DNA from: Sipunculus nudus
Lineage: Eukaryota > Annelida > Sipuncula > Golfingiida > Sipunculidae
Assembly (NCBI GenBank): GCA_026874595.1
Contig: CM049320.1
Location: forward strand, 8,063,464-8,127,463
DNA: 64,000 nt
Direction of reading: 5' to 3'
The notes beneath the pieces are model-generated. The model was not told where the DNA came from. It saw nothing but the letters and a program-made list of their open reading frames with translations, and searched no databases. The stretch's first letter is position 1, and each line of letters starts with the position of its first letter. Below are positions 46,401 through 57,714 of this stretch, in pieces. Made by a program: the position numbers and the translations under genes.

Positions 46401-46650
46401 ATCTCTATTAGACACATCATGATTTCACTAAACGTCCTTTATGATGATGTGAAATTTTATTATTCCAAATCTCATTTCATGCTGAAATCCCACCTGACGC
46501 TGGTGTCGCCTTAATTCTTATATTCTAATATAACCCTGGCATTGTCATTATTTCAAGATTATGATGCTAGCTGTAGGTCCTTATGTGAAACATCACACTT
46601 CATATACAGATGATGTGTTCAAATCTTTATTCAGGCTGGTGTTGCCTTTA
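43479..46650. repeat. Dispersed GTCGCCTTAATTCTTATA repeats and element-D ends
   Basis: The motif GTCGCCTTAATTCTTATA or close variants recurs irregularly (for example 44388, 44733, 45496, 45631, 45921, 46342, 46504). Two 3' ends of element D are present: 44604-44654 (GGCGGATAC ... TCTAGTT) and 46203-46260, each preceded by D-type sequence (GGGCTAAAATCACTC, GGTCTCTCCCCGACAATCATG in part). A 16-bp inverted pair (44127-44142, 44173-44188) can form a stem. CA and TA microsatellites lie at 43690-43735. No gene is seen. Confidence 0.6.
45927..46084 (+). repeat. Exact 79-bp tandem duplication
   Basis: Bases 45927-46005 and 46006-46084 are identical as far as I can read, head to tail, within a diverged D-type repeat. 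The identity contrasts with the divergence around it and marks a recent local duplication (or an assembly artefact). Confidence 0.85.
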
Positions 46651-49280
46651 TTCTTATATATATTAAAATTGACCATGATGTGGCAAATATTTCACTTGAC
46701 TTTAAATTAACGTGTTCATTGTGCCCCTCTGGGTAGTTAGAAAATCCTACCCAGGGCTGTTTAAGCGAATGATGGATGGTCAGATGATGATTATGTCTGC
46801 TTGGACGATCGACGAACAATGTCGGTGTTGCTGCAGGTAGAGAGAAAGACAATATTGAAATAATACCATTGCAAAGGTTAATCATACTATAATTCACCGG
46901 ATCTTTCTGTGTGTGTGTGTGTGTGTGTGTCTGAATTCATGTGGAGACTCAGAATCGCCGGTCGTCAAACTTGGTGGGAGGGTGCATCTGGGTCTGAGGA
47001 AGAACGAGTTATATTTTTTTTAAGCGATTAGTCAAGAAATGGCCTCAAAGTGGGTAAAAATTTGTTTTTTAATGATTGTTTCCATCTCCACTAACAGGGG
47101 TCGCCATTGAGCCCAAGTGGACTCTTTTTAAAGTTTGTAAGCCCTCCATGGTTCACTGATTATGACTTTCATCTTTCGCAACAGTCAAAAGACCACTGCA
47201 GGAACACAGTTGAAAGCACATGACAGAAGTGATTGAATGGCAAGTAACAAAGACAGAGAAAGAGGGGTGGGTACTTGGGGAGAGGTCTATTCTAGTGCTT
47301 ATATAATAAGAATCAAGGCGACACCATTATTGACCGAGACTTCATTAAACCACATGTAAGAAGTATAGTGATATCATGTTGTTTCTTGTAAATATCAGAA
47401 AATCACGATCTTGAAATAATTGCAGCATCAGGGTTAATATCATTTAATTATAAGAATAAAAGCGACTAATATGGACCAAGACTTTAACTGTTGACATGCA
47501 AAAAGTGTAACTATATCGAGATGTTTCTTGTAAATATAACACAATCTTGATCTTGAAATAATTGCATCCGAGAAAGATAAATATTATTTTCAAATTTCTT
47601 TTCATGGTGTTGTCTCCTTAATTCGTATACATGTATTTATAATTAACCGCCGCACCGCCTTTTTCAGATCTGATTTTATCCGTATGTACAAGATACACAC
47701 TATTTAATGACAAAAGTGTTGAAATCTTATTCCAAACTGTCACAATTCTCATACACAAGATATGCTCAAGATCATGATGCTATAGGTCTCTATGTGAATC
47801 AGACTCATATCTATCTGTAATCTGGTGTAACCAGTGTGGCTGCATTATTTCAGTATCATTATTTTCTTATCTTTAATAGAAACATCACGAGGTCGATATA
47901 CTTGTTACAATTGGATTGCTGTATTCTCGTTCCACATTGGTGTTGTCTTAATTCTAACTATGTTACCATTAACCTAGGTTCTGCCATTATTTGAAGATGG
48001 TTTGAATGGTGTGGTTTGAATCTGCATACCCATGCTAAGGTCACTTCGGACACTATATTTGAGCCGTTTGATCTAATTTGATAAACATTAGTTTTACTTT
48101 GGAAGAATAAAAAACGCTTCTTAGAGTAATTTTAAAGAGTCCTGGCATCTTCTATAGTACTTCGTATTTTCTGTATTGATGAGGGGCATCGCGGTAACAA
48201 TGACAATTAGTTAAAAAAATCGTTACAACCTTTGGCAATTATGACCATCAAAGCTCAGGATTTGGTAAGGAAAAGTTAGGTGAGAAGTTAGAAAGAAAAC
48301 TGACTTTCCTGTAAGTATGAGAATCATTAACAGGTCACGTTTTATCTACTTATCTTGTGAGAGATGTTTACTGAAAGTCCTATCGTAGGAAATAATGTTA
48401 TCTGCATAAATTAATTTTGAAAATGTCAATATTCATGCAAGGTCGGGTCAAAGTTTTAAATATATTTTCTAATCAGATGTTGCTTGGTTTCAATATCATC
48501 ATCCGCATCATTTCAGCCATCATGATCCACAAAAACAGGACAAAATACTTAACAGGATTCTTGATATATTTTATTCACTTATAAAACTATAACTAATACG
48601 TTTAACAAGACTTAACTGGATTAATATTCTTGTTATCAACGTTTTGCCCTGTGGTTCCGCAAGCAGTATGAACGGTCCTAAATAGTTTGCAATGTATCTT
48701 CCGGAGGTAATGACTGAATATTGTGATTAGGACAACACTCAATTATCGACTTATATTAGCATAGTAGAATTTGTCCTCTGGTACATACAGAATAGTGATA
48801 ACGGTTGAACCATATATGTTCATATATGTTGAATCTATATGTTCAAAATTAATGAACCATTTATGACGGCTGCAAGTAATTCATCATTTAAGGCATTTTA
48901 CATATTTGATGTCATATGACATATTTCATGAAATAAGGGTTTTACTTTCAATTGTTGATGGCTGGATGCTATAACACTTTTGTTCATCCACAATGTCATT
49001 CTTTATTCTTTCAGTTGTGTTGATCTTCCATTCTGTGGTTGAAGGATATTCTTTCAAATTTGACTTACTGTTTCATTTTCGATTTGAATTCTTACATCAA
49101 AAATATTGTAGAAAATATTTCCAGTGGTTGAACTGAATTTGTATGTGGCAATGCTCTAATGTCCATACAGATCAATAGTAATACGGAAAGGTAATTCACA
49201 ATTATATACACACATTATATGCAGGTATCAGTAACACTTTTCGTTGGGTATTCTGTGTCACATTTGTATTGTATTGTCAC
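46651..49280. other. No recognisable gene; repeat remnants
   Basis: There is a GT microsatellite at 46910-46931 and reversed GGCGACACC-type remnants near 47318-47350. Otherwise this is AT-rich DNA without motifs. It lies downstream of the recombinase-like gene and may include its 3' untranslated region. Confidence 0.4.
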
Positions 49281-52200
49281 TCTTTATTCATTTATGTTGC
49301 ATATCTTTCATCCTGGCGATGTATCTTTTCCTTGTCATTTTCCTTTCATTAAATACTTTTGTCTTTACTTTGAGTACTTTTTCTTGGGTTGTCATATCTC
49401 CAAACCCTAGTTGACTATTATACTCTGAAAGGAATTCCATAACCTCTGCTGAGCCTGAAATGAAAAGGAATAAATGTGTTATGTAATTTCATTAAGTCAG
49501 TAAATCTGAACAAAAATATATCGCTGGTTACCATCTGTAGTTTCTCTATGAATAATCCTGCGAGTTCACGAACCAATAATCAGATGTATTATTAATGGCC
49601 ATAAAACGGTTAGAAGACGATTGCTTCTAATTTATGGATGTTCAAGATAATTGACTCATATTTATGGGATATTCTGTACAAATGTTTCAGCCTATGATAC
49701 TGCACGATTTCTCTTACAAACAAAAAAAAAATATTTGCATAAGGTTAATAAATAAGGCTTGGTTGATCTAACCAAAGAGGAAAAACGAATTAATGTTTAC
49801 TTCATACTTATTTTACTTCATAAATTATATCATACCAGGTAGAGAACCCTTGTTGTCATCAATCTGAGCTGTATCCTGAACGTATTCCTTGAAATGCTGA
49901 CGGACTAGTGCGGTCTCTCTGGATAACCAGCAGAACCTCCTTTGCACTTGAAACCAAATATAAAAATATGATGATGAGTATTTCCTCTGATTACTTCACT
50001 ATTTTAGATAAATATCTAGTATTATCCTTGTCCCATCAACGATTATACATATAAAAACAAAAACACTGATTTACCAAAACATTCCTCAACACAGATTTAT
50101 GGATTATAAATCAACCAACATTTTGAAGGCTGCAAATTTCGTAACCGTCTGTTTTAGATATTTTAAGAAATAAAATATAGTAAGCATTTTTTTAACAAAG
50201 TGCAACTAATTCTTTGAAAAAAAAACAGCATAATGTTAAGAAATTCTGTAAACATTTACCCAAGTCAATCCTTATGCAAGGTTTGGAGACGATAAAACAG
50301 TGATCGTTGAGGGTGGAATAAACAAAGGAAGGACATGAAGGCGGGTAGTATAACATCCATTTCTTCATTAAAAAAAGACGGAATGACCAAACTCACCTTC
50401 TGATTTTGAGGAACTCTTTATATTCGTCTGTTTTTCCTTTGGTTTCTTTTTGGCAGCTTTTTCTAAATGAAAAGAAATATATCAAGGAACGTGTTTGCTA
50501 TAAAGAATTAGGGCTATATTTATTTTATAAGTCCAAATGACAATTTATTAAAGTGTTCTGGTATATTCTTCTATCATTCAGCAGTTCTTATTTTCAATTC
50601 TGAAAATATCCAAAATGCTGCATCATATTTTAAATTATTGCATATTAATCTGTAGACGGCTAATCACGATAATTTGAGCAAAACTCATTTGAGAGGAAAA
50701 GCTTAACACTGTACTAACGAGTGCCAAATATCGTATATCTATCAAAACAAAGTAAAAATGTGGTACCTAAACAAGATTGAACTATTATGTACAGTACAAT
50801 ATCAACGTTTAGAATGGTAAACAGAATAGATTACAATATCAGAATAGTGTATACAACAGGCTAAAGAAAACACTAAATACTGTATTTCTTGTTGATCTGT
50901 AGGTTTGTCACTGCAATTACGTTTTTACCTGTGTGGACCTTTGCTGATTGTTGTCGAACCTTCTCTATTGACTGCATCTGCGTTGGTTTTCTGAGCTGAT
51001 CATTTGCCCCAGAGCTGTCCTTCTCACCAGATGAGTCTTCATCGTTGTACTGTAAGATCAAATAGTAGTGGTCTGCTATCGCTCCTCCAAAGGGCATTTG
51101 GTCGTCAAGGCCAGCCTGTTTGCTAACATTATCAGATTCTGCATCCTGTTGACTGGTAGTGGTAGTATTTCTTGGGCCTGAAAATAAAGTATTTGTTTCA
51201 GTGACAAACACATATGTTGCTGTACATTTATGATTTTAGAATAAACTACGATGAGAAAACAAATAAACTACAACAATAAAATAAATATTTATACTTTACA
51301 TGTATTGTAGCTCTATTATTTACTGTCACGTTTTGTTTTATATCGCATATTATAAATCCTCAGCTGCAGTCTTTTATAACAAGGTCACCCTATAATGGGA
51401 TTTAAATGACTCTCGTAATTAGGTGGGTGATTAAGTTGCTCCTATTGTTATGTGCTTTTGTTTTCATGTGTCAGCATTCATATATATGTATAAATTAAGT
51501 CATAAAATATTAGTTGTATAGAGTTAGAGTTTGATAATTTATCAATAATAATAATTTATCCATAATGACTGAGCATGAACAGCAAAATTAAGTCGGACAT
51601 TCCAACAGATTATGAATAGAGTCTACGATGGTTAAAAATTTAAAGGTGCATAAATATTCAAATTATGAAATGGTGATTCGGATTATTCAAAATAAATGTA
51701 CAATGATTATTACCAAATGATCTGTCCATTTCTGCACAGAATGTCCCCGACACTTCCAGTTCTTTTGAAACTAAGGGGCATTGATAAACGTTCTTGTTTA
51801 TCTCTAGTGCATGGCCCATGTGTTTGTAGAATGCATCTTTGTCTTGGTCATTCGTATAACTTTCCTCGAATCTTGTAGACATCAGGTGCCACATTTTTGT
51901 AGCTGTAATCCATGATGCTGAATCGAGGCCCGCCTCTACATTCACATCATGCAAATCCTTCCATCCGTCTGCATGTTCAGGGGAGTATTCAGTACTTGGA
52001 AACAGAAAGGTATTATTTCCACTAACAGTTGCCTCCTTTCAGAAATCAGGTTCAGCAGATCGGTCTCGGAGGCTCCAAGTGTCTCTTGGGTAGAGGAATG
52101 GAACTGATCCTTTACCCTTGCCTCCAGCATACGTTACTTTTTTGTATACTCGTCAGCGATTCATCTTCCTGGGATGTCCATTCCTCATTTTTGCTTCGGT

Positions 52201-53575
52201 TTAGTCTTTAACAGTTAACCTGCTTGGTTCCCCACCTCTTCGGGCATTATAAGTTGTGATGCGAATGACCAAAAGTCGCCTGACCTTTTGGAAGTCCCCC
52301 TTTTCAAGTTTAGACCGGGCACTAAACTCTAGTTTTGATACAATGTAATTTCTGAGCTGTTTCATCGCACTGTCTTTTTGGAGATTCTTTGGTTTTCGCA
52401 GAGTGTTCTCTTTTCTTTCTCGCAGATGATAGCTTGCATCGCCAAATACGCTCGCTCTCCTCCAATGAAGGACTCTCTCAAATCTGTTTACCTCTTTTTC
52501 GTTTTCTGTCTGTTTCATCATGGCGTAATATCCTGACATAACGCTGATGCATGTAGTCAGTAAGTTGCCAATTATTTGCTTCTTTCCCGCTTTCATGGTC
52601 ACCGAGTCCTTGGAGCATTCTCTGTCGATGGCCTGTACCAGAATTTCAAAATTGTCTGCATTAATAATGGACACAGGGCCGATCTTGCTTAATTTGTCAC
52701 ATCCTTCTTCCTGTACAATAGATTTCATCTGTTGAAAGAGGTTCACAAGAAGCCTCATGCTCCACTTTGCCAACTTTTTTCCTTCAAATTGTTTTTGGGG
52801 TTTCCCCTTGTATTTGTCCCATATACTGTTCCCAACCAGTTTTATGAATGTGTCTTCTTTACATATGTTTCCAACGTCATCATCTCTCAAACTTCCTAAC
52901 ACATACTGTTCAAATTGGGAGTTTTTCTCCCACATTTTTCCTATAGAATATGTTGGAATTTCAAGCTTTTTGGCAAATAAATCATTTTCTTTGATTGAGG
53001 CAAATTTTCTGACATGCTTCTGAATTGTGGTTGCTGCGAAAACCCCACGGCACCCAGCACAGATTTTAGGTTTGCTTTCCAACATTTGTCTCCTTTCCCT
53101 GTGAAGATCCTTAGTTACCTCCTTCCTTTATCATATTCTGATTTGCCTTCTCAATGCCATGTTTTCGAATTTTATCGAATTCAGCACGCTGTTCCGTTTT
53201 TGACATTTTTCTGGCAGCAGCAATTTCCTCGATGTTTTTGTGTTTGAGAAGTATGTGCCTTTTTAATTAACTTTGCAATATTCCGCAGTACACGCAAGGT
53301 CTTTTGGGTTTCTCTTTCTTATTTTTCTTAGGTTCTAAAATATAAAATTATTTGTCATTTAAAAAAGTGTATACAGCGAGAATCAATTATAAAATTACGT
53401 TGAAAATATTTGAAACACTGTACACATGTTATCTTACAGTTGTTATAGTGTATTATTCCAGAACATTTTAAAATTTTTAATTATTAATTTTATAATCTGT
53501 AAACATTTAAAAAATTCTAAATTTGCAACTAGGGATGGATAAAAAAAAAGTAAATCAATTCCTGATCCTAATTAC

Positions 53576-53734
53576 CTGTTCTTGTTGTAATATCTCCTGC
53601 ACTTTCAGCTCCAATACCTTCATTGGAATCATCTGTCAGTGGGGTACATTCTTTTCCAGCCTCCTGTACCAATTGTTCAGTTTCAGCCTTATCATCTGCT
53701 GAAGCCACATGCAAGTCATCATTACCGACGTTAC
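53576..53734 (-). other. Duplicated acidic exon, copy b (159 nt)
   Basis: The exon is bounded by ATTTAG| and |GTAATT and encodes NVGNDDLHVASADDKAE, then LVQEAGKECTPLTDD and SNEGIGAESAGD. It has the same length, phase and order of residues as the exon at 54195-54353. Confidence 0.8.
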
Positions 53735-54194
53735 CTAAATTAAAAAAAATGTTTTATCTGAAGTGGGGTTACGAGATCCATATTTAGATTTGTATAACAG
53801 TCCTGATTCATAGGGATGATGACCAATCATGCTATTTATTTTAGCGTTCTAATTAAAATCAAGTGAAAATAAGATGTTATCTCAATTATTTTTGTCTAGA
53901 TCTCAAGTATCTCTATTGTTTGCGGGATGATGATTGGGTGAAATTGTAAATTAACTCATCATTTTGTATTCCTTTTAATATCAGTCATCTCACAATATTA
54001 AGTGGAAAAATATTTTAGTTAAAATATGGTATACCAATTATCTAACAAAATTATTAGAATTATAGTCAAGACCAAATGTTAATTCTAGTTATTAATGTTT
54101 ATTATATATAAAGAATTTCAGAAACCCTTAATTTTGCAAATTATAGGCGGGTGGTAGTAAATCAGGGTCTTTATCATTTAGTGGTCCAAATTAC

Positions 54195-54353
54195 CTTTTC
54201 TGTTCATAACATCCCCTACAGCTTCAGCTCCAATACCTTCACTGGATTCGTCTATCGGATAGGTACTTTCTTTTCCAGCCTCTGGTACCAATTGTCCTGC
54301 TTCATCCCAATCATCTGTTAAGGCCATATGCAAGTCGTCATTACCGACGTTAT
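54195..54353 (-). other. Duplicated acidic exon, copy a (159 nt)
   Basis: The exon is bounded by TTGTAG| and |GTAATT and encodes NVGNDDLHMALTDDWDE, then LVPEAGKESTYPIDE and SSEGIGAEAVGD. It is clearly paralogous to 53576-53734, and both are 159 nt with 1-1 phase, so either can be skipped or kept without shifting the frame. Several differences are at third positions or conservative, which hints at past selection. Confidence 0.8.
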
Positions 54354-54684
54354 CTACAATAATAAATACTTCTATCTGAAGTGGGGTTATGTTTCATAGC
54401 CAATATATATATACTAAAGGTACGTTTTTGAGCTTTCAATTCGAATACAGAGAATATAAGATTTATCATATTTTCGTTGTTTTTTTTATCTTGATTTAAG
54501 TATTTTTTTCATTTCTATATTGTTGTAGGGGAGCGCCGAGTGAAAATGCAAGTCAATTCATCATATTCTATTTCCTCTCTATGAGTCATCTTGAAATGTT
54601 AAGTTGAAAAAAACATGTGTATGATATTCATAAGCTTTATCGACTCGATATAGTATTACAGTGGAGAAACATTTATAGTCCAAT

Positions 54685-54723
54685 CACGATCAGCTGAGCG
54701 CCGTGACCCATGGGTCCCTTGTT
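54685..54723 (+). mobile_element. Isolated 3' end of an A-type element (A3)
   Basis: The sequence runs from CAGCTGAGCGCCGTGACC through CATGGGTCCCTTG and TT, nearly identical to the last 30 bases of A1. Its body is missing; element B starts immediately after the TT. Confidence 0.7.
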
Positions 54724-56806
54724 ATTATGCCCCCGCCACAAAGTGGCTGGGGCATATAGTTTTACCCATATCCGTCATTCCGTCCTTCCGTCATTCCGAA
54801 ATCAAACAGTTGTACAGACTTTTTTTGCAGTGCCTGCTGATATTGGCTTGACTTTTGGTGTGTGGGCAGATATAGACCAGTTACAGATCGAGTTCGCGTT
54901 TCGTCATGGTTGACCTACTTTTGACCGTTTTACGGCTCCTGAACATAGAAAATTTCATGAAAAATATGAAATTTCATGACAAATACACATGTACGGACTT
55001 TTTTTCGCAGTGCCTGCAGATATTGGCCTGATTTTTGGTGTGTGGACAGATATAGACCAGTTACATATAGAGTTCACGTTTCATCCCGGTTGACCTACTT
55101 TTGACCGTTTTACAGCTCCTAAACTTAGAAAATTTCATGAAAAATAGAAATATTCATGACAGATACACATGTACGGATTTTTTTTCGCAATGCCTGCAGA
55201 TATTGGCTTGATTTTTGATGTGTGAGCAGATATAGACCAGTTACAGATCCAGTTCGCGTTTCGTCATGGTTGACCTACTTTTGACCGTTTTACGGCTCCT
55301 GAACATAGAAAATTTCATGAAAAATATGAAATTTCATGACAAATACACATGAACGGACTTTTTTTCGCAGTACCTGCAGATATTGGCCTGATTTTTGGTG
55401 TGTGGACAGATATAGACCAGTTACATATAGAGTTCACGTTTCATCCCGGTTGACCTACTTTTGACCGTTTTACAGCTCCTAAACTTAGAAATTTTCATGA
55501 AAAATAGAAATATTCATGACAGATACACATGTACGGACTTTTTTTCGCAATGCCTGCAGATATTGGCCTGATTTTTGGTGTGTGGCCAGATATAGACCAT
55601 TTACAGATCGAGTTCACGTTTCGTCATGGTTGACCTACTTTTGACCGTTTTACGGCCCCTAAACTTAGAAAATTTCATGAAAATTTGAAATTTCATGACA
55701 AATACACATGTACGGACTTTTTTTCGCAATGCCTGCAGCTATTGGCCTGATTTTTGGTGTGTCGGCAGATATAGACCAGTTACAGATCGAGTACACGTTT
55801 CGTCCCAGTTGACCTACTTTTGACCATTTTACGGCTCCTGAATATAGAAAATTTCATGAATTTTTTTAAATTTCATGACAAATACACATGTACGGACTTT
55901 TTTTTCGCAATGCCTGCAGATATTGGCCTGATTTTTGGTGTGTCGGCAGATATTGACCAGTTACAGATGGAGTTCGAATTTCGTCCCCAGTTGACCTACT
56001 TTTGACTGTTTTACTGCTCCTGAACATAGAAATTTCATGTAAAATATATATTTTCATGACAAATACACTTGTACAGACTTTTCTTCACAATACCTGCAGA
56101 TATTGGCCTGATTTTTGGTGTGTTGGCAGATAATGACCAGTTACAGATCAAGTTCACATTTTGTCACAGTTGAACTATTTTTGACCGTTTGACGGTGCTC
56201 TACCATAGAAAATTTCATTAAAAGGTGCACATGTATGGACTTTTTTTCGCAGTGCCTGCAGATACAGGCCTGATTTTTGGTGTGTAGGCAGATAATGACC
56301 AGTTACAGATCAAGTTCTTGTTTTGTCTCAGTTGACCTACTTTTGACCATTTGACTGCTCCTGAACATAGAAAGTTCCATGAAAAATATAAATTTTCATA
56401 ACAAATGCATATGTACTGACTTTTTTTCCCCAATGCCTGCAGATACCACCCTGATTTTTTTTGTGCGGGCAGATAATGACAGTTACAGATCGAGTTTGCG
56501 TTTCATCTCGGTTGACCAACTTTGATTGTTTTACTGCTCCTAAACATAGAAAATTTCATGAAAGACAGAAATTTTAATGGAAAATGCACATGTATGGACT
56601 TTTTTTCACAATGCCTGCATATACTGGCATGATTTTTGGTGTGTTGCTTGATAATGACCCGTTACAGATGAAGTTTGCATTTTGCCCTTGTTGACCTACT
56701 TTTGACCATACGACACCTCCAGAACTTAAAAAATTTTCCAAATTTTACAAATGTTTCTAATTTGCCCAAGGCGGGGGCATTCGTGTCGTTCCGACACATC
56801 TAGTAG
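54724..56806 (+). mobile_element. Element B: 180-bp satellite core with end hairpins
   Basis: The 5' end folds (ATGCCCCCGCC ... GGCTGGGGCAT, 54727-54754). ATGCCCCCGCC (54727-54737) recurs inverted at 56770-56780. A 3' hairpin (GTGTCG TTC CGACAC, 56783-56797) precedes the end ATCTAGTAG and a flanking TT. The core holds about eleven units of roughly 180 bp (TTGACCTACTTTTGACC near 54911, 55090, 55270, 55450, 55630, 55810 and so on). Units 1-2 and 3-4 match as 360-bp dimers, a higher-order repeat. Same architecture as A, C and D, with unrelated sequence. No coding. Confidence 0.75.
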
Positions 56807-57714
56807 TTATAAAACTTTGTAAATTGTTTATAGGCTTTACAGATCTGTTCCTGTTCTTTGACATAAAATATGCGGAAATTTGAGGTAGTTGCATTCAAAT
56901 TATACATAAATATATGTTTAGCCTCTACTTCATAGGCAATATCATCTGGCCATAGGTAGAGTTCTCGCTTCACATGCTTTAGGCACTTAACATCACCTAT
57001 TTCGGCACTGTGAACGTTAATTTCACAACCAACATAGAATGTGTGCTCATAGGCTATTGCCACATATTCACTTTGTGCATTGAAGTGATATGGCTCAAAT
57101 TGAATCTCAGGAACATTATGCTTGTTTGTTTTTCCTCGAGTCACTGCTGTTTTTGTTTTAGAATGTTTAGTTTTCAGTTTTTTTCTGTTTGTAGGCAAGG
57201 AATCCTCAACTTCAACCTCTTTTTTTAGTGTCAATCAGTTTATTCATCACATCATCAAAAATGTGGACCCCAGGATGTTCCAGTGCTGATATTAAGGCAA
57301 GGCTGTTTGAAGTTGGCCAACATTCTTCTTGGTCACTGTCAGCATCTACTTCACTTCAGGAGCTACATTGATCACTTCTTTTAAATACTTAATTTTCCAG
57401 ATTAAAGCTTGTTTCTTGGCAGCCACTGTTTTCATTTTTGACAGAAGCTTCACTACATCTGTCCTGCACCTGCATGGTCCGCTTTGGTTTTTCACCATTT
57501 TCGCTATGTTCTGTTTTGCAGCCAGTTTCTTTTTCATAAGCTTTTCCTTTTTGATGCAGTTTTCCTTCATTATAGCCACAATTTTTTCTTTTACTTTTTC
57601 TTCACTGAATTTGTGTGTTTTTCAAAGGTTTATAGCTTTTTCCCTTGCAACACTCAGCAGCTTGTGTTGTACTTGATCACACTTTTTATCCAGCCACTGT
57701 GATACAGTTTTATT
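56807..57714 (-). pseudogene. Transposon-like large gene, C-terminal part
   Basis: This is the minus-strand continuation of the gene at 60300-62800. From the A2 border it reads TVSQWLDKKCDQVQHKLLSV, then lysine-rich helices (EEKVKEKIVAIMKENC, KKLAAKQNIAKMV), then, after a frameshift near 57350, DADSDQEECWPTSNSLALIS and EHPGVHIFDDVMNKLIDT, then, after a shift in an A7 run near 57222, KKEVEVEDSLP and a terminal domain with EYVAIAYEHTFYVGCEI and ELYLWPDDIAYEVE. That last block looks like a small beta-barrel domain found at the end of some uncharacterised transposon-linked proteins. The frame ends at TAG inside the border of element B, so the native C-terminus is lost. Confidence 0.65.

Larger units (their letters stand above)
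49288..54353 (-). pseudogene. Crypton/tyrosine-recombinase-like gene, seven exons, catalytic exon damaged
   Basis: Minus-strand exons with matching 1-1 phases are: 54353-54195, 53734-53576, 53334-51714, 51177-50929, 50462-50397, 49946-49836 and 49454-49288 (TGA stop). The large exon encodes a C2H2-like finger (CVYCG...LKRHILLKH), a second Cys motif (ICAGCRGVF), a helical region, and a tyrosine-recombinase core: YNARRGGEPSRL (first catalytic Arg), TATKMWHLMST, KHMGHALEINKNVYQ (His and presumed nucleophile Tyr). This resembles Crypton-type recombinases of invertebrates, which integrate DNA without a DDE nuclease. Small exons encode acidic and lysine-rich tails, and RRFCWLSRETALVRQHF. Damage in the large exon: TAA in the finger (near 53258), frameshift near 53115, stop/shift at 52201-52206, shift in an A-run near 52143, TGA near 52049. 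I recall Arg in place of the Trp in KMWH. Confidence 0.75.

Noticed and set aside
49219..49410. 63-codon plus-strand frame
   Set aside because: Antisense of the last exon of the recombinase-like gene, which has proper splice sites and a stop.
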